A stretch of 32,905 nucleotides of DNA from contig CAYXRK010000032.1 of the NCBI GenBank assembly GCA_964467615.1, positions 1 through 32,905 of the forward strand, written 5' to 3'. Below, one piece after another: positions 9,261 to 17,690 of the stretch. The notes under the pieces were generated by a model that made no database searches, was not told where the DNA came from, and saw nothing but the letters and a program-made list of their open reading frames with translations. Positions within the stretch are counted from its first letter, which is position 1; each line of letters opens with the position of its first letter. This DNA is from CAYXRK01 sp964467615. GTDB lineage: Bacteria > Hydrogenedentota > Hydrogenedentia > Hydrogenedentales > GCA-2746185. The translations under genes were made by a program, and so were the position numbers.

Positions 9261-10535
9261 TCAATTCCACGGACAACGCTTTTCGCGGATGTGCCGGTCG
9301 AAGTCGTCTTTGAATCGGGTTAGCGCACTGCCGACTGGGGCCATCGCGCCTGGGGCGAGCGGACAAAATGTCATGCCGGGACCGAGCAGCTTGACGTGTT
9401 GGCGCATGGTGACGAGGTCTTCATCGCAACCCGAACCCTCCTCGATGGCATCGAGAATTTTTTCGAGCCAAGGCAACCCGTCGCGGCAGGGCGTACACCA
9501 GCCGCAGGATTCGTGGGCGAAGAATTGCGTCAGGTTTCGGATCATACCGACAGGGCAGGTCTCGTCGTCCAACACGATCATCGTTCCGGTCCCCATGCGG
9601 CTTCCCGCCTTGGGCACAGTATCAAAGTCCATTTGCAGTTCGAGGTGCTCGGGGCCGAGGAAATCCGTCGACGCGCCGCCGGGGATTATTCCGCGCAGGG
9701 TGAGGCCGTCACGCATGCCGCCGGCCAGATCGAGAATCTCGCCAACAGTGGTGCCAAGGGGCAATTCCCAAAGGCCGGGACGTTTGACCTTGCCGCTAAC
9801 GCCATAGAGTTTCGTGCCACCGTTGGACGTTTTGCTGAGACCCTTAAACCATGCCGCGCCGTTATTCACGATATGCGGCAAGTTGCACAATGTCTCGACG
9901 TTGTTGACGATGGTCGGCTTGCCCCACAGGCCGCTGATTTGGGGAAACGGCGGCTTGGAGCGCGGGGTGGCGCGCTTGCCTTCGAGGGCGTTTAGCAGCG
10001 CGGTTTCTTCGCCGCAAATGTATCGGCCGATGCTCATGTGCAGGTAGAGTTCGACACCGTACTCGCTGCCGAGGATGTTCTTTCCAAGAAACCCAGCCTC
10101 ATAGGCTTCGTGAATCGCGGTCTCCAGACGTTCCTGTGAGAGATGATATTCGCCGCGCAGGAATATGTAGGCGATGTCGGCCTGGATGGCGTAGGCCGCG
10201 AGGATGACACCCTCGATGAGCGTGTGCGGTGAATCCTCCAGCAACACGCGGTCCTTGAACGTCCCGGGTTCCATCTCGTCAGCGTTGACCACGAGATACT
10301 TCGGATGCGGAGCATCGGGACCAATAGGCACGAGGCCCCATTTGACGCCGGTGGGGAATCCCGCGCCGCCGCGTCCGCGGAGGTTCGAGTCCTTGACGAG
10401 TTGCGTGACCTCGGCGGGCTGCATCGTCTGGATTGCTTTGCGGACGGACGCATAGCCGCCTTGGCGCTCGTACTCCTTGATCGTAGGAGGCGATTCGCCT
10501 GGGCGGATGGATTGTGTCAGCGGACGTTCGGCCAT
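9261..10535 (-). CDS. nuoF: NADH-quinone oxidoreductase subunit F (NADH and FMN binding)
   Basis: The 424-residue subunit oxidises NADH through FMN and cluster N3. The glycine-rich FMN/NADH loop is at residues 53-63 (RGRGGAGFPTG), followed by NADEMEPGTFKDR at about 84-96 and ICGEETALLNALEG at about 173-186. N3 ligands are Cys344, 347 and 350 (ESCGWCTPCRDG) and Cys391. The ATG at 10533-10535 (MAERPLTQSIRPGE) overlaps the nuoE stop by one base. The longer upstream open frame lies over nuoE and was not used. The protein ends in RCPWN, a short tail like that of other NuoF proteins. Confidence 0.97.
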   Translation of the reverse strand: MAERPLTQSIRPGESPPTIKEYERQGGYASVRKAIQTMQPAEVTQLVKDSNLRGRGGAGFPTGVKWGLVPIGPDAPHPKYLVVNADEMEPGTFKDRVLLEDSPHTLIEGVILAAYAIQADIAYIFLRGEYHLSQERLETAIHEAYEAGFLGKNILGSEYGVELYLHMSIGRYICGEETALLNALEGKRATPRSKPPFPQISGLWGKPTIVNNVETLCNLPHIVNNGAAWFKGLSKTSNGGTKLYGVSGKVKRPGLWELPLGTTVGEILDLAGGMRDGLTLRGIIPGGASTDFLGPEHLELQMDFDTVPKAGSRMGTGTMIVLDDETCPVGMIRNLTQFFAHESCGWCTPCRDGLPWLEKILDAIEEGSGCDEDLVTMRQHVKLLGPGMTFCPLAPGAMAPVGSALTRFKDDFDRHIREKRCPWN

Positions 10536-10999
10536 CAGGTATACCGCTCGAGAATCGCGTCGAGCCGCGCGAGGTCTACGTCTTGGTGCAGGTCGCCGTC
10601 GATGAGCATTGCGGGCGCGTGATCGCACGTGCCGAGGCACTGATTGGGGAGGACGGTGAAGCGGCCGTCTTTCGTCGTCTCGCCGAGCGCCACGCCAAGT
10701 TTCTTGAGGAGCGCAGCGCGCAGCGCATCGTAGCCCATGACCCAACAGCTCACGCTCGAACAAACGAGAACGACGTGGCGGCCAACGGGACGCCGATGGA
10801 TTAAGTTGAAGAACGTGGCGACGCTATCAAGTTCATGGGTAGTCATGCCGAGAAACTCCGCGATGTCGCGGAGGCTGGCGTTGTCGATCCAGCCGCGTTC
10901 GCGCTGGACGATGCGCAGGGCCTCGGTGCACGCAGCCTGGCGATGCTCCGGCTCGTGGATGTGCGCCGCGATTTCGTCTTGTAAGGCTTGGCTCAACAT
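10535..10999 (-). CDS. nuoE: NADH-quinone oxidoreductase subunit E (2Fe-2S, thioredoxin-like)
   Basis: This 154-residue subunit carries the off-path cluster N1a next to NuoF. Ligands are Cys80 and Cys85 (VCSSVSC) and Cys121 and Cys125 (NQCLGTCDHAP), the family's CxxxxC...CxxxC pattern. The N-terminal helical domain with GWIDNASLRDIAEFLGM is typical. It starts 7 bases past the nuoCD stop. Confidence 0.97.
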   Translation of the reverse strand: MLSQALQDEIAAHIHEPEHRQAACTEALRIVQRERGWIDNASLRDIAEFLGMTTHELDSVATFFNLIHRRPVGRHVVLVCSSVSCWVMGYDALRAALLKKLGVALGETTKDGRFTVLPNQCLGTCDHAPAMLIDGDLHQDVDLARLDAILERYT

Positions 11000-11006
11000 T
11001 TGTGGG

Positions 11007-12758
11007 TCAACGGTCCACGTCCGCCAACACGTAATCCATGCTTCCGAGGATCGCGAGAAGATCGGAGACGGTCACGCCCTTTCCCAACACGGAGAGCATT
11101 TGCATGTGCGGGAATGACGGCGTGCGTATGCGCGTCCGGTAAGACATGGTGTTGCCGTCGCTGATGAGGTAGTAGCCATACGCTCCCTTGCTTCCTTCGA
11201 TGCCGTAGAACGCTTCGCCGGGGGGAATGATCGGCCCCCAACTCACATTGAGAAAGTGGTTAATCAACGTCTCGATGTCGTGCATCGTTCGGTCTCTGCG
11301 CGGCGGCGTCGTCAACGGATGGTCGGACTTGTATGGACCGCTCGGCATGTGGTCGAGACACTGTTGGATAATGCGCAGGCTCTGGCGCATTTCCTCGATG
11401 CGCACGACGGCGCGGGCGTAGCAATCGCCGTCGTGCGCGATGGGCACATCAAACTCGAAGTTTTCGAAGCCGGAATAGGGGCGCTTTTTTCGCAAGTCCC
11501 AATCGAAGCCGCACGCGCGCAGACCGGGGCCGGTCACGCCCCAGGCGATGGCCTCCTCCGTGGTGTATGCGCCGACACCGATAGTGCGGTTCTTGAAGAT
11601 CCGGTTCTTCATCAGCGCGTTGTCGTAGTCCTTCAAACGCGGCGGAAGGTACGCAAGGAACCCGCGAACAAGGCGGTCCCAGCCCTCGGGCAGGTCGTGC
11701 GCGACCCCGCCGATTCGAAACCAACTCGGGTGCATGCGTCCGCCGCAAATCGCTTCGACGACGTCAAATATTTTTTCGCGATCGTTGAATACGAAGAAGG
11801 CAGGCGACAGCGCGCCAAGGTCTTGCGCGAAGGTGCCGTACCAAACAAGGTGGCTTGCGATGCGGAAAAATTCGGACATCATGACGCGGATGACTTGCGC
11901 TCGTGCGGGAACTTCAATGCCCGCGAGCGTCTCGACGGCGAGGAGGTACGGGAGGTTGTTCATCACGCCGCTGAGGTAGTCGATGCGATCCGTGTACGGG
12001 ATGAACGTGTGCCAGGTCTGCCTCTCCCCCATCTTCTCCGCGCCGCGATGGTGATAGCCGATATCGGGGATGGCCTCGATGATTTCTTCGCCGTCGAGTT
12101 GAAGGATGATGCGAAGCAGGCCGTGAGTGCCGGGGTGGTGTGGGCCGAGATTTAAAAAAAGATAATCGAAATCATCCGTGCCCCGCGATAGCCCCCACTC
12201 TTCGGGGCGAAACTGCATCGCCTCCTGTTCGCGCTGGAGTTTCTCGTCGGGTAATTGAAACGCTTCGATTTCGGTCGCGCGCGCGGGATGATCTTTTCGG
12301 AGCGGGTGGCCCACCCAGGTGTTCGGCATCAGCAAGCGCCGAAGGTTCGGGTGGCCTTCGAAACGGACGCCAAACATGTCCCAGGCTTCGCGCTCGTACC
12401 AATTGGCGGCCGGCCAAACGCTGACAATCGAATCGATGGACGGCGAATCGCCGGTCAGGGCGACCTTGAGGCGGAGGTCCCGGTTCCGCTCATACGAGAG
12501 CAGGTGGTAAACGATGGTGTAGTCGCCGAGCGCCGGGTGCTGCGCGCGGTCGCTTCGGACCCGTTCGTCGATGACGCAGAGGTCGTATAGGAATGTATAG
12601 GGCTGATCGATTTCGTTCTTGAGGTGCGCGAGCACACTCCTGATGGACGACGCCTCGACCCACATCGTCGGAATCCCGTCGCGAGTTTCGCGATGGGCGC
12701 TGATCGCGTCGCCAAAATGCGTTTGAAGTTCCTCGCAGATGTTTTCCGTAGTCGTCAT
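11007..12758 (-). CDS. nuoCD: NADH-quinone oxidoreductase fused subunits C and D
   Basis: One 583-residue frame joins the 30-kDa (NuoC) and 49-kDa (NuoD) subunits. The NuoC part (about 1-165) ends with the signature YEREAWDMFGVRFEGHPNLR (121-140) and GHPLRKDHP. The NuoD part starts near residue 195 and contains the quinone-site loop GPHHPGTHG (205-213), then DIGYHHRGAEKMGE, and closes with LAILGSMDYVLADVDR. No stop or frameshift lies in the linker (about 165-195). The fused form is best known from gammaproteobacteria but also occurs elsewhere. There is a 37-base gap to nuoB. Confidence 0.96.
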   Translation of the reverse strand: MTTTENICEELQTHFGDAISAHRETRDGIPTMWVEASSIRSVLAHLKNEIDQPYTFLYDLCVIDERVRSDRAQHPALGDYTIVYHLLSYERNRDLRLKVALTGDSPSIDSIVSVWPAANWYEREAWDMFGVRFEGHPNLRRLLMPNTWVGHPLRKDHPARATEIEAFQLPDEKLQREQEAMQFRPEEWGLSRGTDDFDYLFLNLGPHHPGTHGLLRIILQLDGEEIIEAIPDIGYHHRGAEKMGERQTWHTFIPYTDRIDYLSGVMNNLPYLLAVETLAGIEVPARAQVIRVMMSEFFRIASHLVWYGTFAQDLGALSPAFFVFNDREKIFDVVEAICGGRMHPSWFRIGGVAHDLPEGWDRLVRGFLAYLPPRLKDYDNALMKNRIFKNRTIGVGAYTTEEAIAWGVTGPGLRACGFDWDLRKKRPYSGFENFEFDVPIAHDGDCYARAVVRIEEMRQSLRIIQQCLDHMPSGPYKSDHPLTTPPRRDRTMHDIETLINHFLNVSWGPIIPPGEAFYGIEGSKGAYGYYLISDGNTMSYRTRIRTPSFPHMQMLSVLGKGVTVSDLLAILGSMDYVLADVDR

Positions 12759-12795
12759 GGGCGGATTGCCAAATTCGGCGTCGAGATGTGTCTGC

Positions 12796-13428
12796 TCACA
12801 CGCGATCCATGCCCCGGAGATCGGTCGCCTTTATCCGCTCGTCCCGCTTCAGATCGCGCTGGCTCGGGCGCTCGGGCCGTACCGTACCCTGGGGACCGGC
12901 GATCCAACTGAGCGGGCGGCGTTCGCGGCCGATCATGTCTTGGAGAAGCATTAGCCCCTCCATGAAAGCCTCGGGCCTCGGAGGACAGCCGGGCACATAG
13001 ACATCCACGGGCAGAAACTTGTCAACCCCCTGGACGACGCTGTAAATGTCGTACATGCCGCCGGAGTTCGCGCACGAACCCATCGAGATGACCCATCGAG
13101 GTTCCATCATCTGGTCGTACAACTGACGAACGACGGGCGCGACCTTGATGAATACGGTCCCGGCGACGACCATGACGTCGGCCTCGCGAGGTGTGGCGCG
13201 GATGACCTCCGAGCCGAAGCGCGCCAGGTCGTACTTGCTCGTGAGACTCGTTGCCATTTCGACAAAGCAACACGACAGCCCGAAGTTAAATGGCCAGACG
13301 GAATTTTTACGGCCCCAACTGATAAGGTCTTGTAGTCGCGCCATGATTAGGCTGTCGCGAACCGCTTCCGTGGCCGGGCGCGCCGCGTCGCCGGACAAAT
13401 CTTGGGGCTTGGAAAGTGACCAGTTCAT
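12796..13428 (-). CDS. nuoB: NADH-quinone oxidoreductase subunit B (cluster N2)
   Basis: The 210-residue protein holds cluster N2, the last electron donor to quinone. Ligands are Cys53 and Cys54 (FGLSCCFVEM), Cys119 (SMGSCANSGG) and Cys148 (VPGCPPRPEA). The N-terminal 25 residues are a variable extension. The C-terminal 30 residues are charged. It lies 6 bases after the nuoA stop. Confidence 0.97.
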   Translation of the reverse strand: MNWSLSKPQDLSGDAARPATEAVRDSLIMARLQDLISWGRKNSVWPFNFGLSCCFVEMATSLTSKYDLARFGSEVIRATPREADVMVVAGTVFIKVAPVVRQLYDQMMEPRWVISMGSCANSGGMYDIYSVVQGVDKFLPVDVYVPGCPPRPEAFMEGLMLLQDMIGRERRPLSWIAGPQGTVRPERPSQRDLKRDERIKATDLRGMDRV

Positions 13429-13434
13429 GGCTAT

Positions 13435-13809
13435 TTACCGTTTGGCCTCCAGTGCGCCGAGTCTCCACAGATACACGAGCGTCGCCACAATGGCGCCTAC
13501 GAAAACGCAGATTTGCCCGTATCCGACCCAGCCCAATTCGCGCGCGGCAATCGCCCACGAATAGACGTACACGGATTCGAGATCGAAGACGACGAAGAAC
13601 ACCGCGAAGAGATAGAAGTCCGCCGAGAGCCGAACGCGGGCAGACCCCGTCGAAGCGATTCCAGATTCGTACGGTTGGACGTTGGTTCGATTTCGGTTTT
13701 TGGATCCTAGCAAGTACGACCCGCCAACCATCGAGGTCACGACGACGACGACCCCGGCAAAGTAGACCCCCATGGGCCAGAAGATAATTTGTGGCGCGTT
13801 GGCGTCCAT
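13435..13809 (-). CDS. nuoA: NADH-quinone oxidoreductase subunit A
   Basis: This 124-residue protein has three hydrophobic helices (about 12-34, 66-86 and 97-117). The NuoA/ND3 signature is present: PYESGIASTGSARVRLSADF in the quinone-side loop, followed by FFVVFDLESVYVYSWA with the conserved Asp-Leu-Glu. It is the first gene of the operon. No good Shine-Dalgarno sequence is visible before the ATG at 13807-13809; the nearest AGGA is about 20 bases upstream. Met13 is the next candidate start and also lacks one. Confidence 0.95.
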   Translation of the reverse strand: MDANAPQIIFWPMGVYFAGVVVVVTSMVGGSYLLGSKNRNRTNVQPYESGIASTGSARVRLSADFYLFAVFFVVFDLESVYVYSWAIAARELGWVGYGQICVFVGAIVATLVYLWRLGALEAKR

Positions 13810-13830
13810 TAACGAATTCTACTGTGTGTC

Positions 13831-13847
13831 CTAAGCGTGGTACTTAG
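13831..13847. promoter_or_regulatory. Inverted repeat upstream of nuoA
   Basis: CTAAG-N7-CTTAG forms a perfect 5-bp inverted repeat ending 22 bases upstream of the nuoA start codon. Its position would suit an operator or a leader element for the complex I operon. The arms are short, so chance is a real alternative. Confidence 0.25.
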
Positions 13848-14101
13848 CGAGAATGGAATGAAATCAACAAAACCTGCTTGGGCCGGATCCGTTGCCGGAT
13901 TAGAAGTTCCGCCGCCGCACGATACGTCCGGGTCTGCTCGGCCTGCGCGCACCCGCGCGCCATTCTGGCGAACGAACGCGCGAATCCCCCATCCATACAT
14001 CAGACCATTTCCGCGACGTACACACCGCAACCAACGGAGCCACAGATGCTAGCGAATCCGCTTGCGCAATTCAAAGGAATTCAGGCCCCATCGCGATCGC
14101 G

Positions 14102-14128
14102 CACCGGAGGCCTTCGGCCAGGCCGGTG
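14102..14128. other. GC-rich hairpin in the aminotransferase leader
   Basis: CACCGG (14102-14107) pairs with CCGGTG (14123-14128). Inside, GGCC (14109-14112) pairs with GGCC (14116-14119) around a TTC loop, with a small asymmetric bulge. It lies just after the palindrome CGCGATCGCG and 110 bases before the aminotransferase start. No T-run follows, so it is not a standard terminator for the plus strand. Confidence 0.4.
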
Positions 14129-14238
14129 GAGAGCCGGATGCCAAATGCTGCGTTTTCCGGGTATGCTTCGCGGGTACGCTCATCCTGCGAGCAGCGTCCT
14201 GGAAATCGTGGTTCTCGAACGAGACGAAGGAGAACCGA

Positions 14239-15435
14239 GTGGATCGGTTGGCAATCGACGGCGGCAAACCCGTCCGTGACACCTACTTGGCATTTGGAAA
14301 ACCGTGCATTGGCGAAGAGGAAATCGCGGAGGTAGTCGCCACGTTGCGCTCGGGCTGGATAGGGACGGGCCCGAAGGCGCACGAATTCGAGGCGCGGTTC
14401 GCGGAGTACGTGGGTTCAAAGGAAGCGGTTTCCGTGAGTTCATGCACGGCGGCGTTGCATTTGGCGCTACTGATCCACGGTGTCGGGCCCGGCGACGAAG
14501 TCATAACGTCGCCCCTGACGTTTACGGCGACGGCGAACGTAATTGTCCATTGCGGCGCGAAACCGGTGTTCGTCGACATCGAACCGGACACGTGGAACAT
14601 CAACATCGATCTCCTAGCGAAGGCGATCACGCCAAAGACGAAGGCGATCATCGCGGTCCATTTCGGCGGACTGCCCGTCGATCTGGACGCGCTTCGTAAA
14701 GTAGCCGGCCCGATCCCGATCGTCGAAGATTGCGCTCACGCTGTCGCGGGCCGGTATAAAGGGCAAATGATCGGCGGATCGGGAAACCTGTGCTGCTTCA
14801 GTTTCTACGCCAACAAGAACCTTACGACCGGCGAGGGCGGCATGGTGACGTTGAACGAGTCCGAGATCGCGGACCGATTGCGCGTGCTACGGCTGCACGG
14901 CATGGATCGCGACGCGTGGAAACGCTTTTCGGACAAGGCGAAGCTCCGGAATTTCGTCATCGAAGCGGGATACAAGTACAACCTCACGGATTTGCAGGCG
15001 TCGCTCGGAATCCATCAACTGCGCAAGATCGAAAGGTTCACGGAAGAACGCGAGAAAATTGCGGCGGCGTTCGATCTGCACGTCGATTCAATCCTGTCCG
15101 TCAGCCGGCAGTACCGGCCGCCAGGTATCGATATGGACCGTCACGGCCTTCACCTGTATTGCGTAGTCCTAGACCTCGACCGATTCTCTAAGACGCGGGA
15201 CGAAATCGTCATGGCGCTACGCGCGGAGAACATTGGTGTCGGCATTCACTACGGGGCATTGCACCAGGAGCTTTTCTACCAGAATCTTCTCCACCACGCG
15301 CCGGGCTCGTTCCCCGTAGCCGAGCGAATCGGCAACAGCATCTTCACGCTGCCGACCTTTCCGGGCATGACTTCGCAGGACATTTCCGACGTATGCGCCG
15401 GCCTCGACAAAGTCTTGAATGCCTATCGGATTTAG
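14239..15435 (+). CDS. DegT/DnrJ/EryC1/StrS-family PLP-dependent aminotransferase
   Basis: The protein has 398 residues starting at GTG 14239, preceded by AAGGAG at 14226-14231 (7-base spacing). The frame is open further upstream, but that part is unlike the family. The fold-type I features are clear: SCTAALHLAL binds the phosphate, Asp164 in VEDCAHAVAG contacts the pyridine ring, and Lys193 in SFYANKNLTTGEGG forms the Schiff base. The family aminates keto-sugar nucleotides for O-antigen, glycan or antibiotic sugars. No sugar dehydratase or glycosyltransferase is nearby, so the substrate cannot be named. Alanine codons are almost all GCG, unlike plus-strand genes after 18 kb. Confidence 0.9.
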   Translation: MDRLAIDGGKPVRDTYLAFGKPCIGEEEIAEVVATLRSGWIGTGPKAHEFEARFAEYVGSKEAVSVSSCTAALHLALLIHGVGPGDEVITSPLTFTATANVIVHCGAKPVFVDIEPDTWNINIDLLAKAITPKTKAIIAVHFGGLPVDLDALRKVAGPIPIVEDCAHAVAGRYKGQMIGGSGNLCCFSFYANKNLTTGEGGMVTLNESEIADRLRVLRLHGMDRDAWKRFSDKAKLRNFVIEAGYKYNLTDLQASLGIHQLRKIERFTEEREKIAAAFDLHVDSILSVSRQYRPPGIDMDRHGLHLYCVVLDLDRFSKTRDEIVMALRAENIGVGIHYGALHQELFYQNLLHHAPGSFPVAERIGNSIFTLPTFPGMTSQDISDVCAGLDKVLNAYRI

Positions 15436-15526
15436 TCGAGCGCGGCGACCACGGACTCGAATTGAAACGGCGCAGGCCGTCGGGAAGTCTAGTTTTCCGG
15501 ATTTGACCCGTTTGGAGTTGAACACG

Positions 15527-16663
15527 ATGCGAATCTTCCTGGTCGCCACACTGAGTATATTGCCGTTTTCGGCGTCCGCCCATGAAACAATCGTCTCCGG
15601 CGCTTTAGGCCAAGAACTCGACGCATACCTGGCCCGCATCGAAGCGAACGGATTCTCGGGCGTAGTGTTGGTCGCGAAGGGGGACGAGGTCATTCTCGCC
15701 AAGGGTTACGGTTATGCGGATCGCGAGGCCCGCCGGCGTTGCACCACCGATACCGCGTTCGACATCGGGAGCATCACGAAGCAGTTCACCGGTGCGGCAA
15801 TTCTCAAACTCGAAGAGATGGGCAAACTCAACACCGAGGACAAGATAGGCAAGCACTTCGACGACGTGCCCAAGGACAAGCGCGCGATCACGTTGCATCT
15901 CCTCCTCACGCACAGCTCCGGCCTGCGCGACGTGTTCGGGCCCGATTACGTCGAGATGACGCGCGACGGAATCATTCAGACGGCGATGGAGGGAAGGCTG
16001 AAATTCGGCGTGGGAGAACGATACTTTTACTCGAACTCCGGCTACAGCCTGCTCGCCGCGATTGTCGAGCTATTGACCGGCGCTTCATACGAATCGTTCC
16101 TGCGCGAACAATTCTTTGCCCCTCTCGGCATGACGAAGACCGGCTACCGATTGCCGAGCTACTCTGACGAAGAGGTCGCGGTGGGGTACAACAAGGACGC
16201 CGGACGCTGGGGCACGCCGACGGAAAAACTGTGGGCCAAAGACGGGCCCTATTGGAACTTGCGCGGCAACGGCGGCATCCTCAGCACCGTGTGGGACATG
16301 TACACGTGGCACAAGGCGCTGCTGGATGATTCGGCGCTGACTGCGGCGTCGCGCGAGAAGTATTTCGCGCCGTATGCCGATGAGGGCGGCGACCGCAGCC
16401 ACTACGGATACGGCTGGGTGAATCTCAAGACGCCGCGTGGTACGACCGTCTACACCCATAACGGCGGCAACGGAATATTCTTCGCCGACTGTTTTCGATA
16501 CGTCGAGGAACGGGTGTTCATCATGGCGATGACGAACACCATAAGCACATTTCCTGAGGAGGGGATGGTGCTTCGCAAGATCATCTTCGACCTCGGCGAA
16601 TACGAGCTGCCCCCGGTTACTCCGCCGGAATGGCTCACGGAAACTCAGAATTCTGCAAAATAG
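15527..16663 (+). CDS. Exported beta-lactamase-fold serine hydrolase (class C/PBP4* type)
   Basis: The 378-residue protein starts at ATG 15527, with GGAG at 15514-15517. A Sec signal peptide (about 1-18, ending SASA) precedes the domain. The three motifs of the beta-lactamase/D-Ala-D-Ala carboxypeptidase superfamily are present: Ser82-x-x-Lys85 (GSITKQF), Tyr168-Ser-Asn170 (FYSNSGYSLL) and His311-x-Gly-Gly (THNGGNG). The last stands in place of the KTG triad, as in esterase-like members. It probably acts outside the cytoplasm on a peptide or ester. True beta-lactam resistance cannot be inferred. The upstream in-frame extension (15419-15526) overlaps the aminotransferase stop and was rejected. 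The gap to the aminotransferase is 91 bases. Confidence 0.9.
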   Translation: MRIFLVATLSILPFSASAHETIVSGALGQELDAYLARIEANGFSGVVLVAKGDEVILAKGYGYADREARRRCTTDTAFDIGSITKQFTGAAILKLEEMGKLNTEDKIGKHFDDVPKDKRAITLHLLLTHSSGLRDVFGPDYVEMTRDGIIQTAMEGRLKFGVGERYFYSNSGYSLLAAIVELLTGASYESFLREQFFAPLGMTKTGYRLPSYSDEEVAVGYNKDAGRWGTPTEKLWAKDGPYWNLRGNGGILSTVWDMYTWHKALLDDSALTAASREKYFAPYADEGGDRSHYGYGWVNLKTPRGTTVYTHNGGNGIFFADCFRYVEERVFIMAMTNTISTFPEEGMVLRKIIFDLGEYELPPVTPPEWLTETQNSAK

Positions 16664-16799
16664 TCGTTCCGGCAGACGTTTTCGGTACGTTTATGCCAAC
16701 GATTGTGTTGATTTCTGTCGCCTTATGGTACAACGTATCCAGAGGTTACGGATGCGTTCGTTCGGGAACCTATCCGCGAGCGCAAAAGAGGGAGGACAC

Positions 16800-17690
16800 A
16801 TGAGTACCGTTAAAACGAATTGGTGCATGGTGCTTACGGTCGGCCTGATGATCGCCACTGCCACAGGGTGCCCGCGCCCACCGGCACAGAACGCGACCGT
16901 GACTACGGCGCTCACGGCCGACGCGTCATTCGGGAAAGCCTTGCTCGATGCCGTCGCCAAACAAGCCAGCGATGTAGACATCGAGGATATCGAAAGCCTT
17001 ACGGTTACGATCGAAGAGATCGTGTTGCTCCGCCGCGGGGCGGAGGGTGAAGGAGAAGGCGAGGGTGAAGGAGAAGGCGAGGGAGAGGGAGAAGGCGAGC
17101 CAGAAAATCGCTTCGTGGTGTTCGAAGGCTCGATGGACGTAAATCTTGTCGAGTTGCTCGGCGTGTCGGAACTCATCTCGACCGAGGAAGTTCCGGCCGG
17201 CGACTACAAGGAAATCCGACTCTCAATCTCGAATCCCCGGCTGGTCTTAGTGTCCGATCCCGAGACCGAGATAACCGACATTCAATTGACCGCCAGCGGT
17301 CGCCTCTTCCTGAAACAGAATTTCACGCTGGAAGAGGGCGAGAACAGTTTGATTCTCCTGGACTTCGGCGGTGTGATGCTGGTGGAGCGCGGGAACGGCG
17401 GTTTCGTGTTGACGCCGCATCTCGACGCCGACTTGGAAATCGTGTCCGCCGACGTAGTGGCGATGGGCACGATCGAGAGCATCGACACGGAAGCGAACAC
17501 GTTCACGCTGACCGTCGGTGAGGACACGTTCCAGGTCACCTATGTAGAGACCGCGATCTTTCTGCCGGGCGATGGGCCGGACACGCCGACCGGGACCGAA
17601 GCCAGCCTTACTGTTGGAGCGGCGGTCGATGTGAATGGCACGCTCAACGTAGACGGAACGGTGGATGCCACGGCGGTGTTCGTTCTATAA
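16800..17690 (+). CDS. DUF4382-type lipoprotein with Glu-Gly repeat and DUF5666-like C-terminal domain
   Basis: The protein has 296 residues from ATG 16800, preceded by GGAGG at 16791-16795. The N-terminus is a lipoprotein signal (LMIATATGC) with Cys24 as the likely lipidated residue. Residues about 33-155 match the DUF4382 pattern: a TVTIEEIVLL strand, VNLVELLGVSEL, then the motif VPAGDYKEIRLSI. The Glu-Gly run (residues 82-99) is inserted in the loop where this domain is variable. The C-terminal part (from VVAMGTIESIDTEANTFTL) resembles a DUF5666 beta domain ending VDVNGTLNVDGTVDATAVFV. The function of these domains is unknown. The protein is probably membrane-anchored in the periplasm or outer membrane. 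Confidence 0.82.
   Translation: MSTVKTNWCMVLTVGLMIATATGCPRPPAQNATVTTALTADASFGKALLDAVAKQASDVDIEDIESLTVTIEEIVLLRRGAEGEGEGEGEGEGEGEGEGEPENRFVVFEGSMDVNLVELLGVSELISTEEVPAGDYKEIRLSISNPRLVLVSDPETEITDIQLTASGRLFLKQNFTLEEGENSLILLDFGGVMLVERGNGGFVLTPHLDADLEIVSADVVAMGTIESIDTEANTFTLTVGEDTFQVTYVETAIFLPGDGPDTPTGTEASLTVGAAVDVNGTLNVDGTVDATAVFVL
17043..17096 (+). repeat. Three 18-bp tandem repeats coding for nine Glu-Gly pairs
   Basis: Units are 17043-17060, 17061-17078 and 17079-17096. The first two are identical; the third differs at three positions, all synonymous. They code for (EG)9 inside the DUF4382-type lipoprotein. The 18-bp period keeps the frame, so slippage would change length by six residues at a time. 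Confidence 0.92.

Larger units (their letters stand above)
13810..14238. other. 429-base gap between nuoA and the aminotransferase
   Basis: This is the intergenic region of two divergent genes. It holds an inverted repeat next to nuoA (13831-13847), two direct copies of GCCGGAT (13882-13888 and 13894-13900), a perfect palindrome CGCGATCGCG (14092-14101) and a GC-rich hairpin (14102-14128). A 77-codon frame from the ATG at 14046, with GGAG at 14036-14039, runs to 14279 and overlaps the aminotransferase start. It reads as Arg/Gly/Pro-rich sequence and I do not call it a gene. No clear promoter for either direction was found. Confidence 0.6.

Noticed and set aside
14062..14238. Upstream extension of the aminotransferase
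   Set aside because: The family N-terminus starts at the GTG 14239 with AAGGAG at ideal spacing. The extension is Arg/Cys-rich and contains the hairpin region.
14046..14279. 77-codon plus-strand frame with GGAG as a real gene
   Set aside because: The product is Arg/Gly/Pro-rich, overlaps the aminotransferase start by 41 bases and covers the hairpin; kept only as a possible leader peptide.
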